Source: an uncultured Corynebacterium sp. (GTDB taxonomy: Bacteria > Actinomycetota > Actinomycetes > Mycobacteriales > Mycobacteriaceae). Taken from it: 64,000 nt of DNA. Positions 16,032-25,505 of this stretch are shown in pieces. Below the pieces are notes generated by a model, which was not told the DNA's origin, ran no database searches, and saw nothing but the letters and a program-made list of their open reading frames with translations. A program made the translations under genes and the position numbers. Each line of letters starts with the position of its first letter. Position 1 is the stretch's first letter. The stretch lies in assembly GCF_946998835.1 (NCBI RefSeq), contig NZ_CAMQAZ010000003.1, forward strand, positions 62,001 through 126,000. The letters run 5' to 3'.

Positions 16032-17867
16032 ATGTCCGCACCTTCTATTCCTGGTCTCGAGGGCCAGGCCCCGACCGAGAACGCCGAACTGCTGCGCTGG
16101 ATTGCTGAGGTCGCAGAACTGACCCAGCCAGACAAGGTTGTCTTTGCTGATGGCTCGGAAGAAGAGTGGAACCGCCTTACCCAGGACTTGGTTGATAAGG
16201 GAACTCTTATCAAGCTGAATGAGGAAAAGCGCCCGAACTCTTTCCTTGCCCGCTCGAACCCGAAGGACGTTGCTCGTGTGGAGTCCCGCACGTTCATCGC
16301 TTCCGAAAAGGAAGAGGACGCTGGTCCGACCAACAACTGGGCGGATCCGGTCGAGCTGAAGAAGGAAATGACCGAGCACTACCGCGGTTCCATGAAGGGC
16401 CGCACCATGTTCGTCGTTCCGTTCTGCATGGGCCCGATCACCGACCCGGAGCCGAAGCTGGGTGTTCAGCTGACCGACTCGGAGTACGTGGTTCTCTCCA
16501 TGCGAATCATGACCCGCATGGGTCAGGAGGCCCTGGACAAGATTGGTCCGGACGGCGACTTCGTCCACGCACTGCACTCTGTTGGTGCTCCGCTGGAGGA
16601 GGGCCAGGAGGACGTTGCATGGCCGTGCAACGATGAGAAGTACATCACCCAGTTCCCGGAGACCAAGGAGATTTGGTCCTACGGTTCCGGTTACGGCGGA
16701 AACGCCATCCTGGCCAAGAAGTGCTACGCACTGCGTATCGCTTCGGTTATGGGTAAGGAAGAGGGCTGGATGGCTGAGCACATGCTCATCCTGAAGCTCA
16801 CCAACCCGGAGGGCAAGGCCTACCACATCGCCGCTGCATTCCCGTCCGCTTGTGGTAAGACCAACCTGGCTATGCTGACCCCGACCATCGAGGGCTGGAA
16901 GGCCGAGGTCGTCGGTGACGACATCGCATGGCTGAAGTTCGGTGAGGACGGCCGCCTGTACGCCGTCAACCCGGAGAACGGCTTCTTCGGTGTTGCACCG
17001 GGCACCAACTACTCCTCCAACCCGAACGCCATGAAGACCATGGAGGCCGGTAACACCCTGTTCACCAACGTCGCACTGACCGACGATGGCGATGTCTGGT
17101 GGGAAGGCATGGAAGGCAAGCCGGATCACCTCATTGACTGGAAGGGCAATGACTGGACTCCGGACTCCGACGAGCTGTCCTCGCACCCGAACTCCCGTTA
17201 CTGCACCCCGATTTCGCAGTGCCCGGTTGCTGCACCGGAGTACGACGATCCCGCTGGTGTCCCGATTGACGCCATCCTGTTCGGTGGCCGTCGCCCGGAC
17301 ACCGTGCCGCTGGTAACCCAGGCTCTGTCCTGGAACCACGCAACCTTCATCGGTGCAACCCTGGCTTCCGGCCAGACCGCTGCTTCCGCTGAGGCTAAGG
17401 TTGGCTCCCTGCGCCACGACCCGATGGCAATGCTGCCGTTCATCGGCTACAACGTCGGTGACTACCTGCAGCACTGGGTCGACATGGGCGTCAAGGGCGG
17501 CGACAAGATGCCAGAGGTCTTCCTGGTTAACTGGTTCCGCCGTGGTGCGGATGGTCGCTTCCTGTGGCCGGGCTTCGGCGACAACGCCCGCGTCCTTAAG
17601 TGGATCATCGACCGCATTGAGGGCCGCGTTGGTGCCAAGGAGACCGTCGTTGGCCACACCGCAAAGGCAGAGGACCTGGACCTGACCGGTCTGGACATCG
17701 ACTTTGAAGATGTCAAGGAAGCCCTGAAGGCACCGGCTGCTAAGTGGCAGGGTGACCTGCCGGACAACGAGGAGTGGCTGAAGTTCCTCGGCGACCGCGT
17801 TCCGCAGGAAGTCTGGGACGAGTTCGAGGCTCTGAAGGCTCGTATCGAGAAGAGCCTGCAGGACTAA
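16032..17867 (+). CDS. pckG: Phosphoenolpyruvate carboxykinase (GTP)
   Basis: Converts oxaloacetate and GTP to PEP, GDP and CO2, the first step of gluconeogenesis from TCA intermediates. The 611-aa length is normal for the GTP class. Key motifs are present: the kinase-1a P-loop with the reactive Cys, FPSACGKTNLAML, the metal-binding GDDIAWLKFG, and FLVNWFRRGADGRFLWPGF near the C-terminus. ATG follows AGGAGAACTG. Codon use is strongly biased to preferred codons, as expected for an abundant enzyme. A terminator follows. In C. glutamicum it neighbours trmB on one side and the mtrP locus on the other; here the latter is about 30 kb away. Confidence 0.97.
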   Translation: MSAPSIPGLEGQAPTENAELLRWIAEVAELTQPDKVVFADGSEEEWNRLTQDLVDKGTLIKLNEEKRPNSFLARSNPKDVARVESRTFIASEKEEDAGPTNNWADPVELKKEMTEHYRGSMKGRTMFVVPFCMGPITDPEPKLGVQLTDSEYVVLSMRIMTRMGQEALDKIGPDGDFVHALHSVGAPLEEGQEDVAWPCNDEKYITQFPETKEIWSYGSGYGGNAILAKKCYALRIASVMGKEEGWMAEHMLILKLTNPEGKAYHIAAAFPSACGKTNLAMLTPTIEGWKAEVVGDDIAWLKFGEDGRLYAVNPENGFFGVAPGTNYSSNPNAMKTMEAGNTLFTNVALTDDGDVWWEGMEGKPDHLIDWKGNDWTPDSDELSSHPNSRYCTPISQCPVAAPEYDDPAGVPIDAILFGGRRPDTVPLVTQALSWNHATFIGATLASGQTAASAEAKVGSLRHDPMAMLPFIGYNVGDYLQHWVDMGVKGGDKMPEVFLVNWFRRGADGRFLWPGFGDNARVLKWIIDRIEGRVGAKETVVGHTAKAEDLDLTGLDIDFEDVKEALKAPAAKWQGDLPDNEEWLKFLGDRVPQEVWDEFEALKARIEKSLQD

Positions 17868-17916
17868 GAGTCCGCTAGCTAGCTAGCTTTGCTAGATGCT
17901 GAAAGCTAGAACTTGG

Positions 17917-17959
17917 AACCACCCCCTTGCTGCCCGAAGTGGCTGGCAAGGGGGTGGTT
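17917..17959 (+). terminator. pckG terminator hairpin
   Basis: AACCACCCCCTTGC at 17917-17930 pairs perfectly with 17946-17959 (14-bp stem, 15-nt loop). The T tract after it is weak (TTGCGCAATTT). It separates pckG from nsrR. Confidence 0.75.
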
Positions 17960-17990
17960 TGCGCAATTTGACGACGAAGGGTGACACGCA

Positions 17991-18464
17991 ATGCAATTGA
18001 CGCTTTTCTCTGACTTAAGCCTGCGTGTCATCACTTTGATGGCGATGGGGGAGCCGGGGCGAAAGTACACCGCCGCCGAGGTGGCGGAGTCCCTCAATGC
18101 GTCTCGCGCGCATGTCTCTAAGGTCGTCTCGAGGCTCGTTGAGCTGGACTTCCTGGATGCGGTGAAGGGCCGCAACGGCGGCATCTATTTGCGCGAGTCG
18201 GCTACGGAGAAGTCCGTCGGCAAGCTGTTGCGCACCCTGGAAAATAATGAGGTCGTCGATTGCGTCGGCACTGACTGCCCGCTGCTGCCGACGTGCCTGT
18301 TGCGTGGCAAGCTAGCGGTTGCGCAGGAGGCGTTTTTCGCCTCGCTGGATTCGGTGTTGATTGCGGATCTCATTCCGCCAAAATCGGCTAATGGTGCGGA
18401 TGCCAATCTCCCCGAGGGAGGCAGTCCGACCGAGGAAACCCAGCTCAATATTCGTCCGGTTTAG
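17991..18464 (+). CDS. nsrR: NsrR-type Rrf2 repressor with Fe-S cysteines
   Basis: A 157-aa Rrf2-family transcription factor. The winged helix (residues about 1-65; DLSLRVITLMAMG, SLNASRAHVSKVVSRL) is followed by a cluster-binding loop with Cys91, Cys96 and Cys102 (DCVGTDCPLLPTC), the same spacing as E. coli NsrR. NsrR carries an Fe-S cluster that reacts with nitric oxide and releases repression of NO detoxification genes. The next gene is a flavohemoglobin, its classical target, 203 bp downstream in the same direction. The assignment rests on Cys spacing plus context and is strong. Confidence 0.9.
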   Translation: MQLTLFSDLSLRVITLMAMGEPGRKYTAAEVAESLNASRAHVSKVVSRLVELDFLDAVKGRNGGIYLRESATEKSVGKLLRTLENNEVVDCVGTDCPLLPTCLLRGKLAVAQEAFFASLDSVLIADLIPPKSANGADANLPEGGSPTEETQLNIRPV

Positions 18465-18610
18465 CTGCAGAGGGCGGAAAGCTGGTCTCGGGCCGGTTTT
18501 GCGCTGAGATCGCTAAGAACTGTGCCGTCGAAATTTTCTGGTGAATTTTTCGGTATCGCCATTTGTGCAGTTCAAGACGGGTAAAACTCAACCGCAAAGA
18601 GTAGTTATGG

Positions 18611-18655
18611 ACACCATTGGGAAATAATACGCAAACAGAATGCGCAATATGGTGT
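18611..18655 (+). promoter_or_regulatory. Candidate NsrR operator region upstream of hmp
   Basis: An inverted repeat, ACACCAT at 18611-18617 and ATGGTGT at 18649-18655, flanks an AT-rich core immediately before the hmp start. Its position is right for repression by NsrR, but the spacing (31 bp) is wide and the site does not match a published consensus that I can confirm. Confidence 0.3.
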
Positions 18656-18667
18656 TATTGTGAAGTC

Positions 18668-19864
18668 ATGCCAAACCTGAATGTTAACAAGAACGGCCTG
18701 ACTCCAGAGCAGGCTGAAATCGTCACTCAAACCCTGCCCGTCGTCGGTGCCAACATCGAAAAAATTACGCCGAACTTCTACAACCGGATGTTCGCAGCAC
18801 ATCCTGAGCTCATTGCCGATACCTTCAACCGTGGCAACCAGAAGCAGGGTGCTCAGCAGAAGGCACTGGCAGCATCCGTCGCTACCTTCGCAGCTACCCT
18901 GGTCGACCCAGACGCTCCTGCCCCGGAAGAACTGCTTTCCCGCATCGGCCACAAGCACATTTCCGTTGGCATCAAGCCAGAACAGTACCCAATCGTGCAC
19001 AAGCACCTCTTCGATGCCATCGAGGAAATCCTCACCCCAGAGGTCTTTCAGGGAGCTGTCCGCGACGCATGGGATGCCGTCTACCTGGAGATGCAGCGTG
19101 TTCTCATCGACTTCGAGAAGGGGCTCTATGACGACCTCGGTGTCGAAGCAGGTGATGTCTTCCGCGCCGCTCACGTCGTCTCTCGTGAAGAGCGCGGTGA
19201 TGATGTCGCAGTATTCTCCGTCAAGCTTGACGACGAAACCCCAGTTTCCTACCTCCCGGGACAGTACATCTCTGTACGCCAGACCATGCCGGACGGCGCC
19301 GGCCAGCTACGTCAATACTCCCTAGTCGGCGGCGAGGAAGGTGTTCTGACTTTCGCAGTCCGGCGTGTCGATGCCTCTGAGAATCTGCCAGCAGGTGAGG
19401 TTTCCACACAGCTGTGGGAAAAGGTGCAGCCGGGCGATGCCATTGAAATCTCTCTGCCTGCAGGCGATCTGGTGCTGGACACTAAGTCCGACAATCCGGT
19501 GGTACTTATTTCCGCAGGTATTGGCGCCACACCCATGATTGGCATGCTGGATGCCCTGGTGGCAGCCGACTCCAAGCGTGATGTTGTCGTCCTCCACGCG
19601 GACCGCGCAGAAACCGCAGATGCTCTGCGAGCAGAGCGTGACAATGCAATCGCCGCGCTCGCCAATGCTCGCCAGCAGGTGTGGTACGAGCCGGAGCTGA
19701 TGGATTTGACCGATATTGACCTGCCGGAGGGGGCGCAGTACTACCTCTGCGGAGGAAACGGCTTCCTACAGGCCATTCGCCAGCAGCTCGCCGATCGCGG
19801 TGTTGCTCGCGATAACGTTCACTTCGAGCTGTTCAGTCCGAACGATTGGCTGCTAGACGCTTAA
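18668..19864 (+). CDS. hmp: Flavohemoglobin (nitric oxide dioxygenase)
   Basis: Oxidises NO to nitrate using O2 and NAD(P)H. The 398-aa product has a globin domain (1-140; proximal-His region HKHISVGIKPEQYPIV), an FAD-binding domain (about 150-255; YLPGQYISV, LRQYSLVGG) and an NAD domain (about 260-398; ISAGIGATPMIGML, LCGGNGF, LFSPNDWL). I place the start at ATG 18668 (MPNLNVNKNG), the usual N-terminus of the family, rather than the ATG 51 bp upstream that lies in the operator region. It is preceded by nsrR. The downstream nitronate monooxygenase is convergent. Confidence 0.95.
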   Translation: MPNLNVNKNGLTPEQAEIVTQTLPVVGANIEKITPNFYNRMFAAHPELIADTFNRGNQKQGAQQKALAASVATFAATLVDPDAPAPEELLSRIGHKHISVGIKPEQYPIVHKHLFDAIEEILTPEVFQGAVRDAWDAVYLEMQRVLIDFEKGLYDDLGVEAGDVFRAAHVVSREERGDDVAVFSVKLDDETPVSYLPGQYISVRQTMPDGAGQLRQYSLVGGEEGVLTFAVRRVDASENLPAGEVSTQLWEKVQPGDAIEISLPAGDLVLDTKSDNPVVLISAGIGATPMIGMLDALVAADSKRDVVVLHADRAETADALRAERDNAIAALANARQQVWYEPELMDLTDIDLPEGAQYYLCGGNGFLQAIRQQLADRGVARDNVHFELFSPNDWLLDA

Positions 19865-19913
19865 TGCCGCAACCGCGCCGTCGTCATAAAAGCCATCGCC
19901 ACAAATAAAGCCG

Positions 19914-19950
19914 AATGACCAGTCGCGATATATGTTCGGGGCTGGTCATT
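19914..19950. terminator. Bidirectional hairpin between hmp and nitronate monooxygenase
   Basis: AATGACCAG at 19914-19922 pairs with CTGGTCATT at 19942-19950 (9-bp stem, 19-nt loop) between two convergent genes. It is followed by a T-rich run (TGTGCTGTTTG). A terminator role is likely but not strong. Confidence 0.6.
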
Positions 19951-19979
19951 GTGCTGTTTGTAGCTTCGGTGGCTTCGTA

Positions 19980-21086
19980 TTACTCGGCTGAGCCGGAAAG
20001 CTCCGCAACAACATCGCCTGCAGTTTGGTTCTCGCACTGCGCAAACGCGATACCTGCCCACAAATTGAGATACTCCGGATCACCGGCCTTATTCGCCGCG
20101 CCGCGAATCGGCGTGGTCAAGTAGTGCAGTTGCGGGTAAAGCTCCGGCGCGACCCTAGAAAACTCCCGGGTAAACGTGTTCTCGATGGCACGCGCTGGCT
20201 TGCCAGAAAAGGCATGAGTCAAAACGGTGTCACGCCCCACCAAATCACGCAGTGCCCGTCGGTGCGTCTCCTTCGTACCCGCCTCCGCGCTGGTGAGGAA
20301 CCGTGTGCCAACTTGCACAGCCACCGCGCCGGCTTCCATAAGCTTGACGACGTCCTCTCGGTTACCCACCCCACCAGCGGCGATGATAGGTACATCGGTA
20401 ACTGCACATGCTTCGGTGACTGCTTGGGCAAGCTCTTCTACAGAGGCCCCAATGCTGTCGGACGAATCCTGCCCCTTCACAAACGCGCGGTGCCCACCCG
20501 CAGCTAGTCCCTGCAGAACAATGCGATTAGCGCCAGCCTCCGCAGCTGCCCGCACACCCTCAATTGAGGTCGCATTCAGTACCACTTTGCGGCCAGACTC
20601 CTTTACCTGAGCAATGATTTCTTTATCCGGGTAGCCAAAGGTGAAGGAGACGAACTTCAGCGCATCGGGATTAGGCAGAAAATTATCAGCAAGAATTGCC
20701 TCGACTTTCGCCGAGAAGTAGTCATCTGACCAGGTCGGAGTGTCAGGCAAGTCGGCCTCGAAGTGGGCAGCAACCGGCTTTAAGCGGTCACGAAACGCGG
20801 TCCACTGTGCAAGCTCCTCCTCTGAGGTCCCGCCTCCGGTGCCGTTGGCGTTGGGACAGAAGAGGTTGATGCCGAAACCTTTGCCGTCGTCAAGCAGCGC
20901 GCAAGTCTGCCGCGCCTGTTCAGTGAGCTTTTCGACAGTGAGATAGCCGGCGGCAAGGGTGCCAACCCCGCCAGCATTGGAAACGGCAGCGACGAGTTCG
21001 GGCGTGGATGGGCCACCGGCCATCGGCGCCAAAATGATTGATGAGCGTCGTAGGTTTTCGGGTGATTGCGAGGTTGTGCTGCTCAT
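19980..21086 (-). CDS. Nitronate monooxygenase (2-nitropropane dioxygenase family)
   Basis: FMN enzyme that oxidises alkyl nitronates and protects against nitro compounds such as propionate 3-nitronate. The 368-aa TIM barrel shows the N-terminal LAPMAGGPSTPELVAAVSNA, the glycine-rich GLAAGGHRAFV carrying the likely catalytic His, and the FMN phosphate-binding AAGGVGNREDVVKLMEAGA and VQVGTRFL motifs. Length is normal. It faces hmp across a hairpin, so nitrosative and nitro-compound defence genes lie together, although no shared promoter exists. Confidence 0.9.
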   Translation of the reverse strand: MSSTTSQSPENLRRSSIILAPMAGGPSTPELVAAVSNAGGVGTLAAGYLTVEKLTEQARQTCALLDDGKGFGINLFCPNANGTGGGTSEEELAQWTAFRDRLKPVAAHFEADLPDTPTWSDDYFSAKVEAILADNFLPNPDALKFVSFTFGYPDKEIIAQVKESGRKVVLNATSIEGVRAAAEAGANRIVLQGLAAGGHRAFVKGQDSSDSIGASVEELAQAVTEACAVTDVPIIAAGGVGNREDVVKLMEAGAVAVQVGTRFLTSAEAGTKETHRRALRDLVGRDTVLTHAFSGKPARAIENTFTREFSRVAPELYPQLHYLTTPIRGAANKAGDPEYLNLWAGIAFAQCENQTAGDVVAELSGSAE

Positions 21087-21197
21087 AGGGCGAGAGTAAC
21101 ACTAAGGCCGGATTCCCCGCGTGGGAGAACCCGGCCAATGCCGACGAACGGCGTTCGAACGACACCGACTAGCGATGCCGCGCTATCGCCTCAAGAA

Positions 21198-22937
21198 CTA
21201 CTTATTGTCCTCCGGCGGATCCAACGGCATACCCTGGCCGGCGCGGTAGAACGGAATGTCCTGCGGTGCCAGCGGGGTCTTGCCGGCGATCAGGTCAGCG
21301 GCCTTCTCGGCAATCATCATGGTCGGCGCGTAGATATTGCCGTTGGTGATGCCCGGCATGACCGAAGCGTCAACCACGTAGAGGCCTTCGGTGCCGTGGA
21401 CCTGCATGGTCTCCGGATCGACTACGGCCATCTCGTCGGAGGCCGGGCCCATCTTGCAGGTGCAGGATGGGTGCAGTGCGGTCTCGGCATCCTTGCGGAC
21501 CCACTCGAGAATTTCCTCGTCGGTCTGCACATCCGCGCCTGGGGAAATCTCGCCGTCGGTGTACTCCTTCATGGCCGGGGTATCCAGCAGCTTACGGGAG
21601 ACCTTCACGGCCTCTACCCATTCACGGCGGTCCTGGTCGGTGGACAGGTAATTGAACAGAATCGACGGCTTGACCTTGATGTCCGAGGACTTGATGTGGA
21701 CATGGCCACGGGCGTCCGAGTACATCGGGCCAACGTGGAACTGGAAACCGTGGGGGCTATCGATCTTCGTGCCGTCGTAACGCATGGCCAGCGGCAGGAA
21801 GTGGAACATCAAGTTCGGGTAGGGCTCGTCGTCGTTGGAGCGTGCGAAACCGCCGCCCTCGAAGTGCGACGTCGCCACCGGGCCCTTGTGGGTGAGCATC
21901 CACCACAGACCGATGAACGGCCAACGCCACTTCTCCAGGTACGGCTGCGAGGAGACCGGCTGGGTGGCGTTGTACTGGATGTAGACCTCCAGGTGGTCCT
22001 GTAGGTTCTCGCCGACGCCAGGCAAGTGCTTGACGACGTTCACACCGGCAGCATTCAAGATCTTCTCATCGCCAACGCCGGAGACCTCGAGCAACTGCGG
22101 AGAGTTGAAAGCGCCACCGCAGAGGATGACCTTGTCTGCTCGCACCTGGCGTGTGCGGCCCTTCCAGGTGTACTCAACGCCGACGGCCTTGGTGCCCTCG
22201 AAGAGGATACGGGTGGCTTCTGCGCGGGTGCGGAGCTCCAGGTTTGGACGCTGCAGGGCTGGGTGGAGGTATGCGCGGGAAGCGGAGAGGCGACGGCCCT
22301 TGTCGATGTTCGCGTCGAAGGGGCCGAAACCTTCCTGGCGGTAGCCGTTGACGTCCGGGGTGTAGTTGTAGCCAGCCTGCTGCACAGACCGGAAGAAAGC
22401 CTTGAACAGCGGGGAGTCGGCCGGACCACGCTTCATGCGCAGCGGGCCGTCGTGGCCACGACGCGGATCGTCCTTGTCGGAGCCGAGTGCATTTTCCATG
22501 CGCTTGAAGTACGGCAGGACGTGGTTCCAGCCCCAGTTCTCCAGGCCCTTGGTGTCGCCCCACTTGTCGTAGTCCATCGGGTTGCCGCGCTGGTAAATCT
22601 GGCCGTTGATGGAGGACGAACCGCCGACGACCTTGCCGCGAGCGTGGTAGATGCGGCGGCCGTTCATCTCCGGTTCCGGCTCGGACTCGTACTGCCAGTC
22701 GTAGTACTTGTTCCCGATCGGGAAGGAGAATGCCGAAGGCATGTGAATGTAGAGGTCCCAGAGGGAGTCCATACGGCCGGCCTCGAGCACGAGCACCTGC
22801 TGGGTGTGGTCTGCGGACAGTCGGTTGGCCAGCACGGAGCCGGCCGAACCAGCGCCAACGATGACGACATCGCGGTGTTCGACCGATGTGGTGCCATTCT
22901 TTTTACCGAAGTTGAAGACAGCCGGGAAAGCTCCCAT
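21198..22937 (-). CDS. betA: Choline dehydrogenase (GMC oxidoreductase)
   Basis: FAD enzyme that oxidises choline to betaine aldehyde (and can carry it on to betaine). The 579-aa protein has the dinucleotide motif VVIVGAGSAGSVLANRLS, GMC signature 1 (RGKVVGGSSSINGQIYQRG), signature 2 (GGAFNSPQLLEVSGVG), the substrate-side HPSCTCKMG segment, and the C-terminal NGNIYAPTMMIAEKAADLI that completes the active site. It carries a short N-terminal extension before the FAD motif. It diverges from betT over a 387-bp shared control region. A close GMC alcohol oxidase is the alternative, but the bet context makes choline by far the likeliest substrate. Confidence 0.93.
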   Translation of the reverse strand: MGAFPAVFNFGKKNGTTSVEHRDVVIVGAGSAGSVLANRLSADHTQQVLVLEAGRMDSLWDLYIHMPSAFSFPIGNKYYDWQYESEPEPEMNGRRIYHARGKVVGGSSSINGQIYQRGNPMDYDKWGDTKGLENWGWNHVLPYFKRMENALGSDKDDPRRGHDGPLRMKRGPADSPLFKAFFRSVQQAGYNYTPDVNGYRQEGFGPFDANIDKGRRLSASRAYLHPALQRPNLELRTRAEATRILFEGTKAVGVEYTWKGRTRQVRADKVILCGGAFNSPQLLEVSGVGDEKILNAAGVNVVKHLPGVGENLQDHLEVYIQYNATQPVSSQPYLEKWRWPFIGLWWMLTHKGPVATSHFEGGGFARSNDDEPYPNLMFHFLPLAMRYDGTKIDSPHGFQFHVGPMYSDARGHVHIKSSDIKVKPSILFNYLSTDQDRREWVEAVKVSRKLLDTPAMKEYTDGEISPGADVQTDEEILEWVRKDAETALHPSCTCKMGPASDEMAVVDPETMQVHGTEGLYVVDASVMPGITNGNIYAPTMMIAEKAADLIAGKTPLAPQDIPFYRAGQGMPLDPPEDNK

Positions 22938-23324
22938 GTTCTGGTGTACCTCCGTAGGTTGTTGTGCCGATGTGTATCGGATGATTTTGAGGGCGTGCGA
23001 GAAAGCTCTTGGGGTACTTCCCTTGAGCCTGTTTGCGCTCTTGGGTTGATTTCCCTTGAGCGCATTTAGAGTTAACCCCTATATGTCAGCTTCAAGAAAG
23101 GTAGCTAAGAGCTGTATCTCAAATACCCTTGCCCTATTCAGGATTGCACACAATTGGCATTCAATGCCACTTAGAACGATTTTTGCGGCTTTGAAAAACA
23201 GTCATATGTGCAGGTGGGGATCTAATAGATGGGAGAGGAAATGCTTCATGGCCAGCCTTTACGGTTTGAGGGATTATGCAAACTGGGTATGCTGAACTAG
23301 TTCCCGAATCTGAAGGATTTTCCT
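22938..23324. promoter_or_regulatory. Divergent betA-betT control region
   Basis: 387 bp with no gene. It is AT-rich relative to its surroundings. On the betT side, TTGAGG (23266-23271) and TATGCT (23288-23293) 16 bp apart make a plausible promoter. An exact palindrome lies in the middle (listed next). No betI-type repressor gene is present in the window. Confidence 0.5.
23155..23169. promoter_or_regulatory. Candidate operator palindrome in the bet control region
   Basis: TGGCATT-C-AATGCCA is a perfect 7-1-7 palindrome lying between the divergent betA and betT genes. It has the shape of a dimeric-repressor site (TetR/BetI or GntR type). The regulator is unknown. Confidence 0.45.
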
Positions 23325-25505
23325 ATGTCTGATACTCCGCCAACTGAGAAGGCGGCGGAGGGGGAGTCATTATCGCCACAGGAACTGCAGCGATCAATGC
23401 CTGCCTCTTCGCAACAATCGCAATCGAGTGCAACCTCTGAACCCGAGGTCAACTGGCCTGTTTTTATTATTTCAGGCGTCGGTATTCTCGCCATTGCACT
23501 GTGGGCAATCTTCGCCCCGGAGAACGCCGCTGACACCCTGGCCGGCATTGTCGCCTGGGTGTCGAAGAACTTCGGCTGGTTCTATATTGTGACCGCGACG
23601 GCGGCAGTGCTCTTCATGCTCTACATCGCCATCTCGCGAACGGGGCAGATTAAGCTCGGCCCCGATCATGCCAAGCCGCAGTTCGGCCTGTTTTCCTGGG
23701 CCTCCATGCTCTTTGCCGCAGGTATCGGTATTGATCTGCTCTTCTTCTCGGTGGCAGAGCCGGTCGCACAGTACTATGGCCCGCCGACAGGAGACGCGGA
23801 GACCATCGAAGCCGCGCGTCAGGCGGTCGTCTTCACGCTCTTCCACTACGGAGTGACCGGTTGGGCGCTCTACGCCCTGATGGGCATGGCATTCGGCTAC
23901 TTCGCCTACCGCCTGAACATGCCTCTGACCATCCGTTCGGCGCTCTACCCGATTATCGGCAAGCGCATTCACGGCCCCGCTGGTGAAGCGGTCGAAATCG
24001 CAGCGATGCTCGGCACCGTTTTCGGTGTGGCAACCTCGCTGGGTATCGGCGTCGTCCAGCTGAACTACGGCCTGCGCGTGCTGTTCGGAGTGGAGGAGAG
24101 TACATCCTGGCAGATTGCGCTCATCGTGGTGGCTGTATCTGTGGCCATCGCGTCGGCTGTCTCCGGTGTTGACAAGGGCATTCGTCGTCTCTCGGAGCTC
24201 AACGTCGGCCTGGCTATCTGCCTGATGCTTTACATCCTGATCACCGGCCGCACTGCGTTCCTGTTCGACGCGCTGGTGATGAACGTCGGCGAGTACGTCT
24301 CCAAGTTCCCGTCCATGACGATGGATACCTACGCCTTCTCGGGAGCACAGGAATGGCTGAATGCCTGGACTCTGTTCTTCTGGGCTTGGTGGGTGGCCTG
24401 GGCTCCGTTTGTCGGTTTGTTCCTGGCCCGTATTTCCCGTGGCCGTAGCCTGCGTCAGTTTGTCGTCGGCACGCTGACCATTCCGTTCCTCTTCGTCCTG
24501 ATGTGGGTTTCCGTGTTCGGTAACTCGGCGCTGGACCTGGTCATTAATGGCGATTCAGAGTTTGGTCAGACTGCACTGGATTACCCGGAGCGCGCCTTCT
24601 ACCTGCTGCTGGAGCAGTACCCGGCGCCGATGCTGGTGGCGGCAGTCGCCTCTCTGATTGGTCTGCTCCTCTACATCACCTCGGCCGACTCCGCAGCGCT
24701 GGTGATGAGTAACTTCACGTCGAAGATCACCGACACCCAGCAGGACGGCAAGAAGTGGACCCGCATTTTCTGGGCTGTTGTGGTCGGCGTGCTGACCATC
24801 TCCATGCTCTACGTCGGCGGTATTCCAACGCTGCAGTCGGCAACGATTGTGATGGGCCTGCCGTTTGCTTTTGTCATCTATCTGGTGATGTATGGCCTAT
24901 TCAAGTCACTGCGGCTAGAGCTGATACAGCAGGACTCGACACGTCGTGCACTCCACGGCGCGATGTCGGGGCGTGCCGTGGATGGTCAACAGGGCGATTG
25001 GCGAAAGCGCCTTGCCCGTTCCATGTCCTTCCCGGGCAAGAAGCCGGTCACGCGCTACCTCGACCGAGTCGTGCAGCCAGCACTTGAGCAGGTCGCGGAG
25101 GCCATCAAGGAACGTGGCGGTGAGGTGGCGCTGCACCGTGAACCCACCGAAGAGGTCGGCATTGACCAGATCGACCTGCAGGTCGGTTTCGGCGATGAGA
25201 AGGACTTCCGCTACCAGGTCTATCCGGTTGAGTACTTGACACCGTCCTTCGCTGGACTGGTACACCTGGACAGTGATGCCGACATTTACTACTACCGCCT
25301 CGAGGTCTTCACGCTGACCGGCTCTCTTGGCTATGACATCTACGGCTACACCCAAGAGCAGCTGATTTCCGATGTCCTCGATCTCTACGAACGGCACCTG
25401 GAGTTCCTGCACATGCAGGCTGATCTCCCGGGCACCTCAGATCTGTCCGACAATGCCGACCCCGTCCGTGAATGGTCTGATGACTACTCCAAGGAGGATT
25501 CCTAA
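23325..25505 (+). CDS. betT: BCCT-family choline/betaine transporter
   Basis: Secondary transporter importing choline (or betaine) with Na+ or H+. The 726-aa protein has a hydrophilic N-terminus (about 1-45), twelve membrane helices, and the BCCT signature WAWWVAWAPFVGLFLARISRGR split across residues about 350-375. A long cytoplasmic C-terminal domain (about 525-726) is present, as in BetT proteins where it senses osmotic strength. It begins the plus-strand betT-betB operon: its stop codon is followed directly by the betB ATG. Choline is the likely substrate because betA, betB and pcs surround it. Confidence 0.92.
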   Translation: MSDTPPTEKAAEGESLSPQELQRSMPASSQQSQSSATSEPEVNWPVFIISGVGILAIALWAIFAPENAADTLAGIVAWVSKNFGWFYIVTATAAVLFMLYIAISRTGQIKLGPDHAKPQFGLFSWASMLFAAGIGIDLLFFSVAEPVAQYYGPPTGDAETIEAARQAVVFTLFHYGVTGWALYALMGMAFGYFAYRLNMPLTIRSALYPIIGKRIHGPAGEAVEIAAMLGTVFGVATSLGIGVVQLNYGLRVLFGVEESTSWQIALIVVAVSVAIASAVSGVDKGIRRLSELNVGLAICLMLYILITGRTAFLFDALVMNVGEYVSKFPSMTMDTYAFSGAQEWLNAWTLFFWAWWVAWAPFVGLFLARISRGRSLRQFVVGTLTIPFLFVLMWVSVFGNSALDLVINGDSEFGQTALDYPERAFYLLLEQYPAPMLVAAVASLIGLLLYITSADSAALVMSNFTSKITDTQQDGKKWTRIFWAVVVGVLTISMLYVGGIPTLQSATIVMGLPFAFVIYLVMYGLFKSLRLELIQQDSTRRALHGAMSGRAVDGQQGDWRKRLARSMSFPGKKPVTRYLDRVVQPALEQVAEAIKERGGEVALHREPTEEVGIDQIDLQVGFGDEKDFRYQVYPVEYLTPSFAGLVHLDSDADIYYYRLEVFTLTGSLGYDIYGYTQEQLISDVLDLYERHLEFLHMQADLPGTSDLSDNADPVREWSDDYSKEDS

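Noticed and set aside
18617..18667. ATG at 18617 as the hmp start
   Set aside because: It adds 17 residues not seen in the family and lies inside the presumed operator; ATG 18668 gives the standard N-terminus.
21066..23069. Two long plus-strand frames opposite betA
   Set aside because: Both mirror the betA gene, and neither has recognisable domains.
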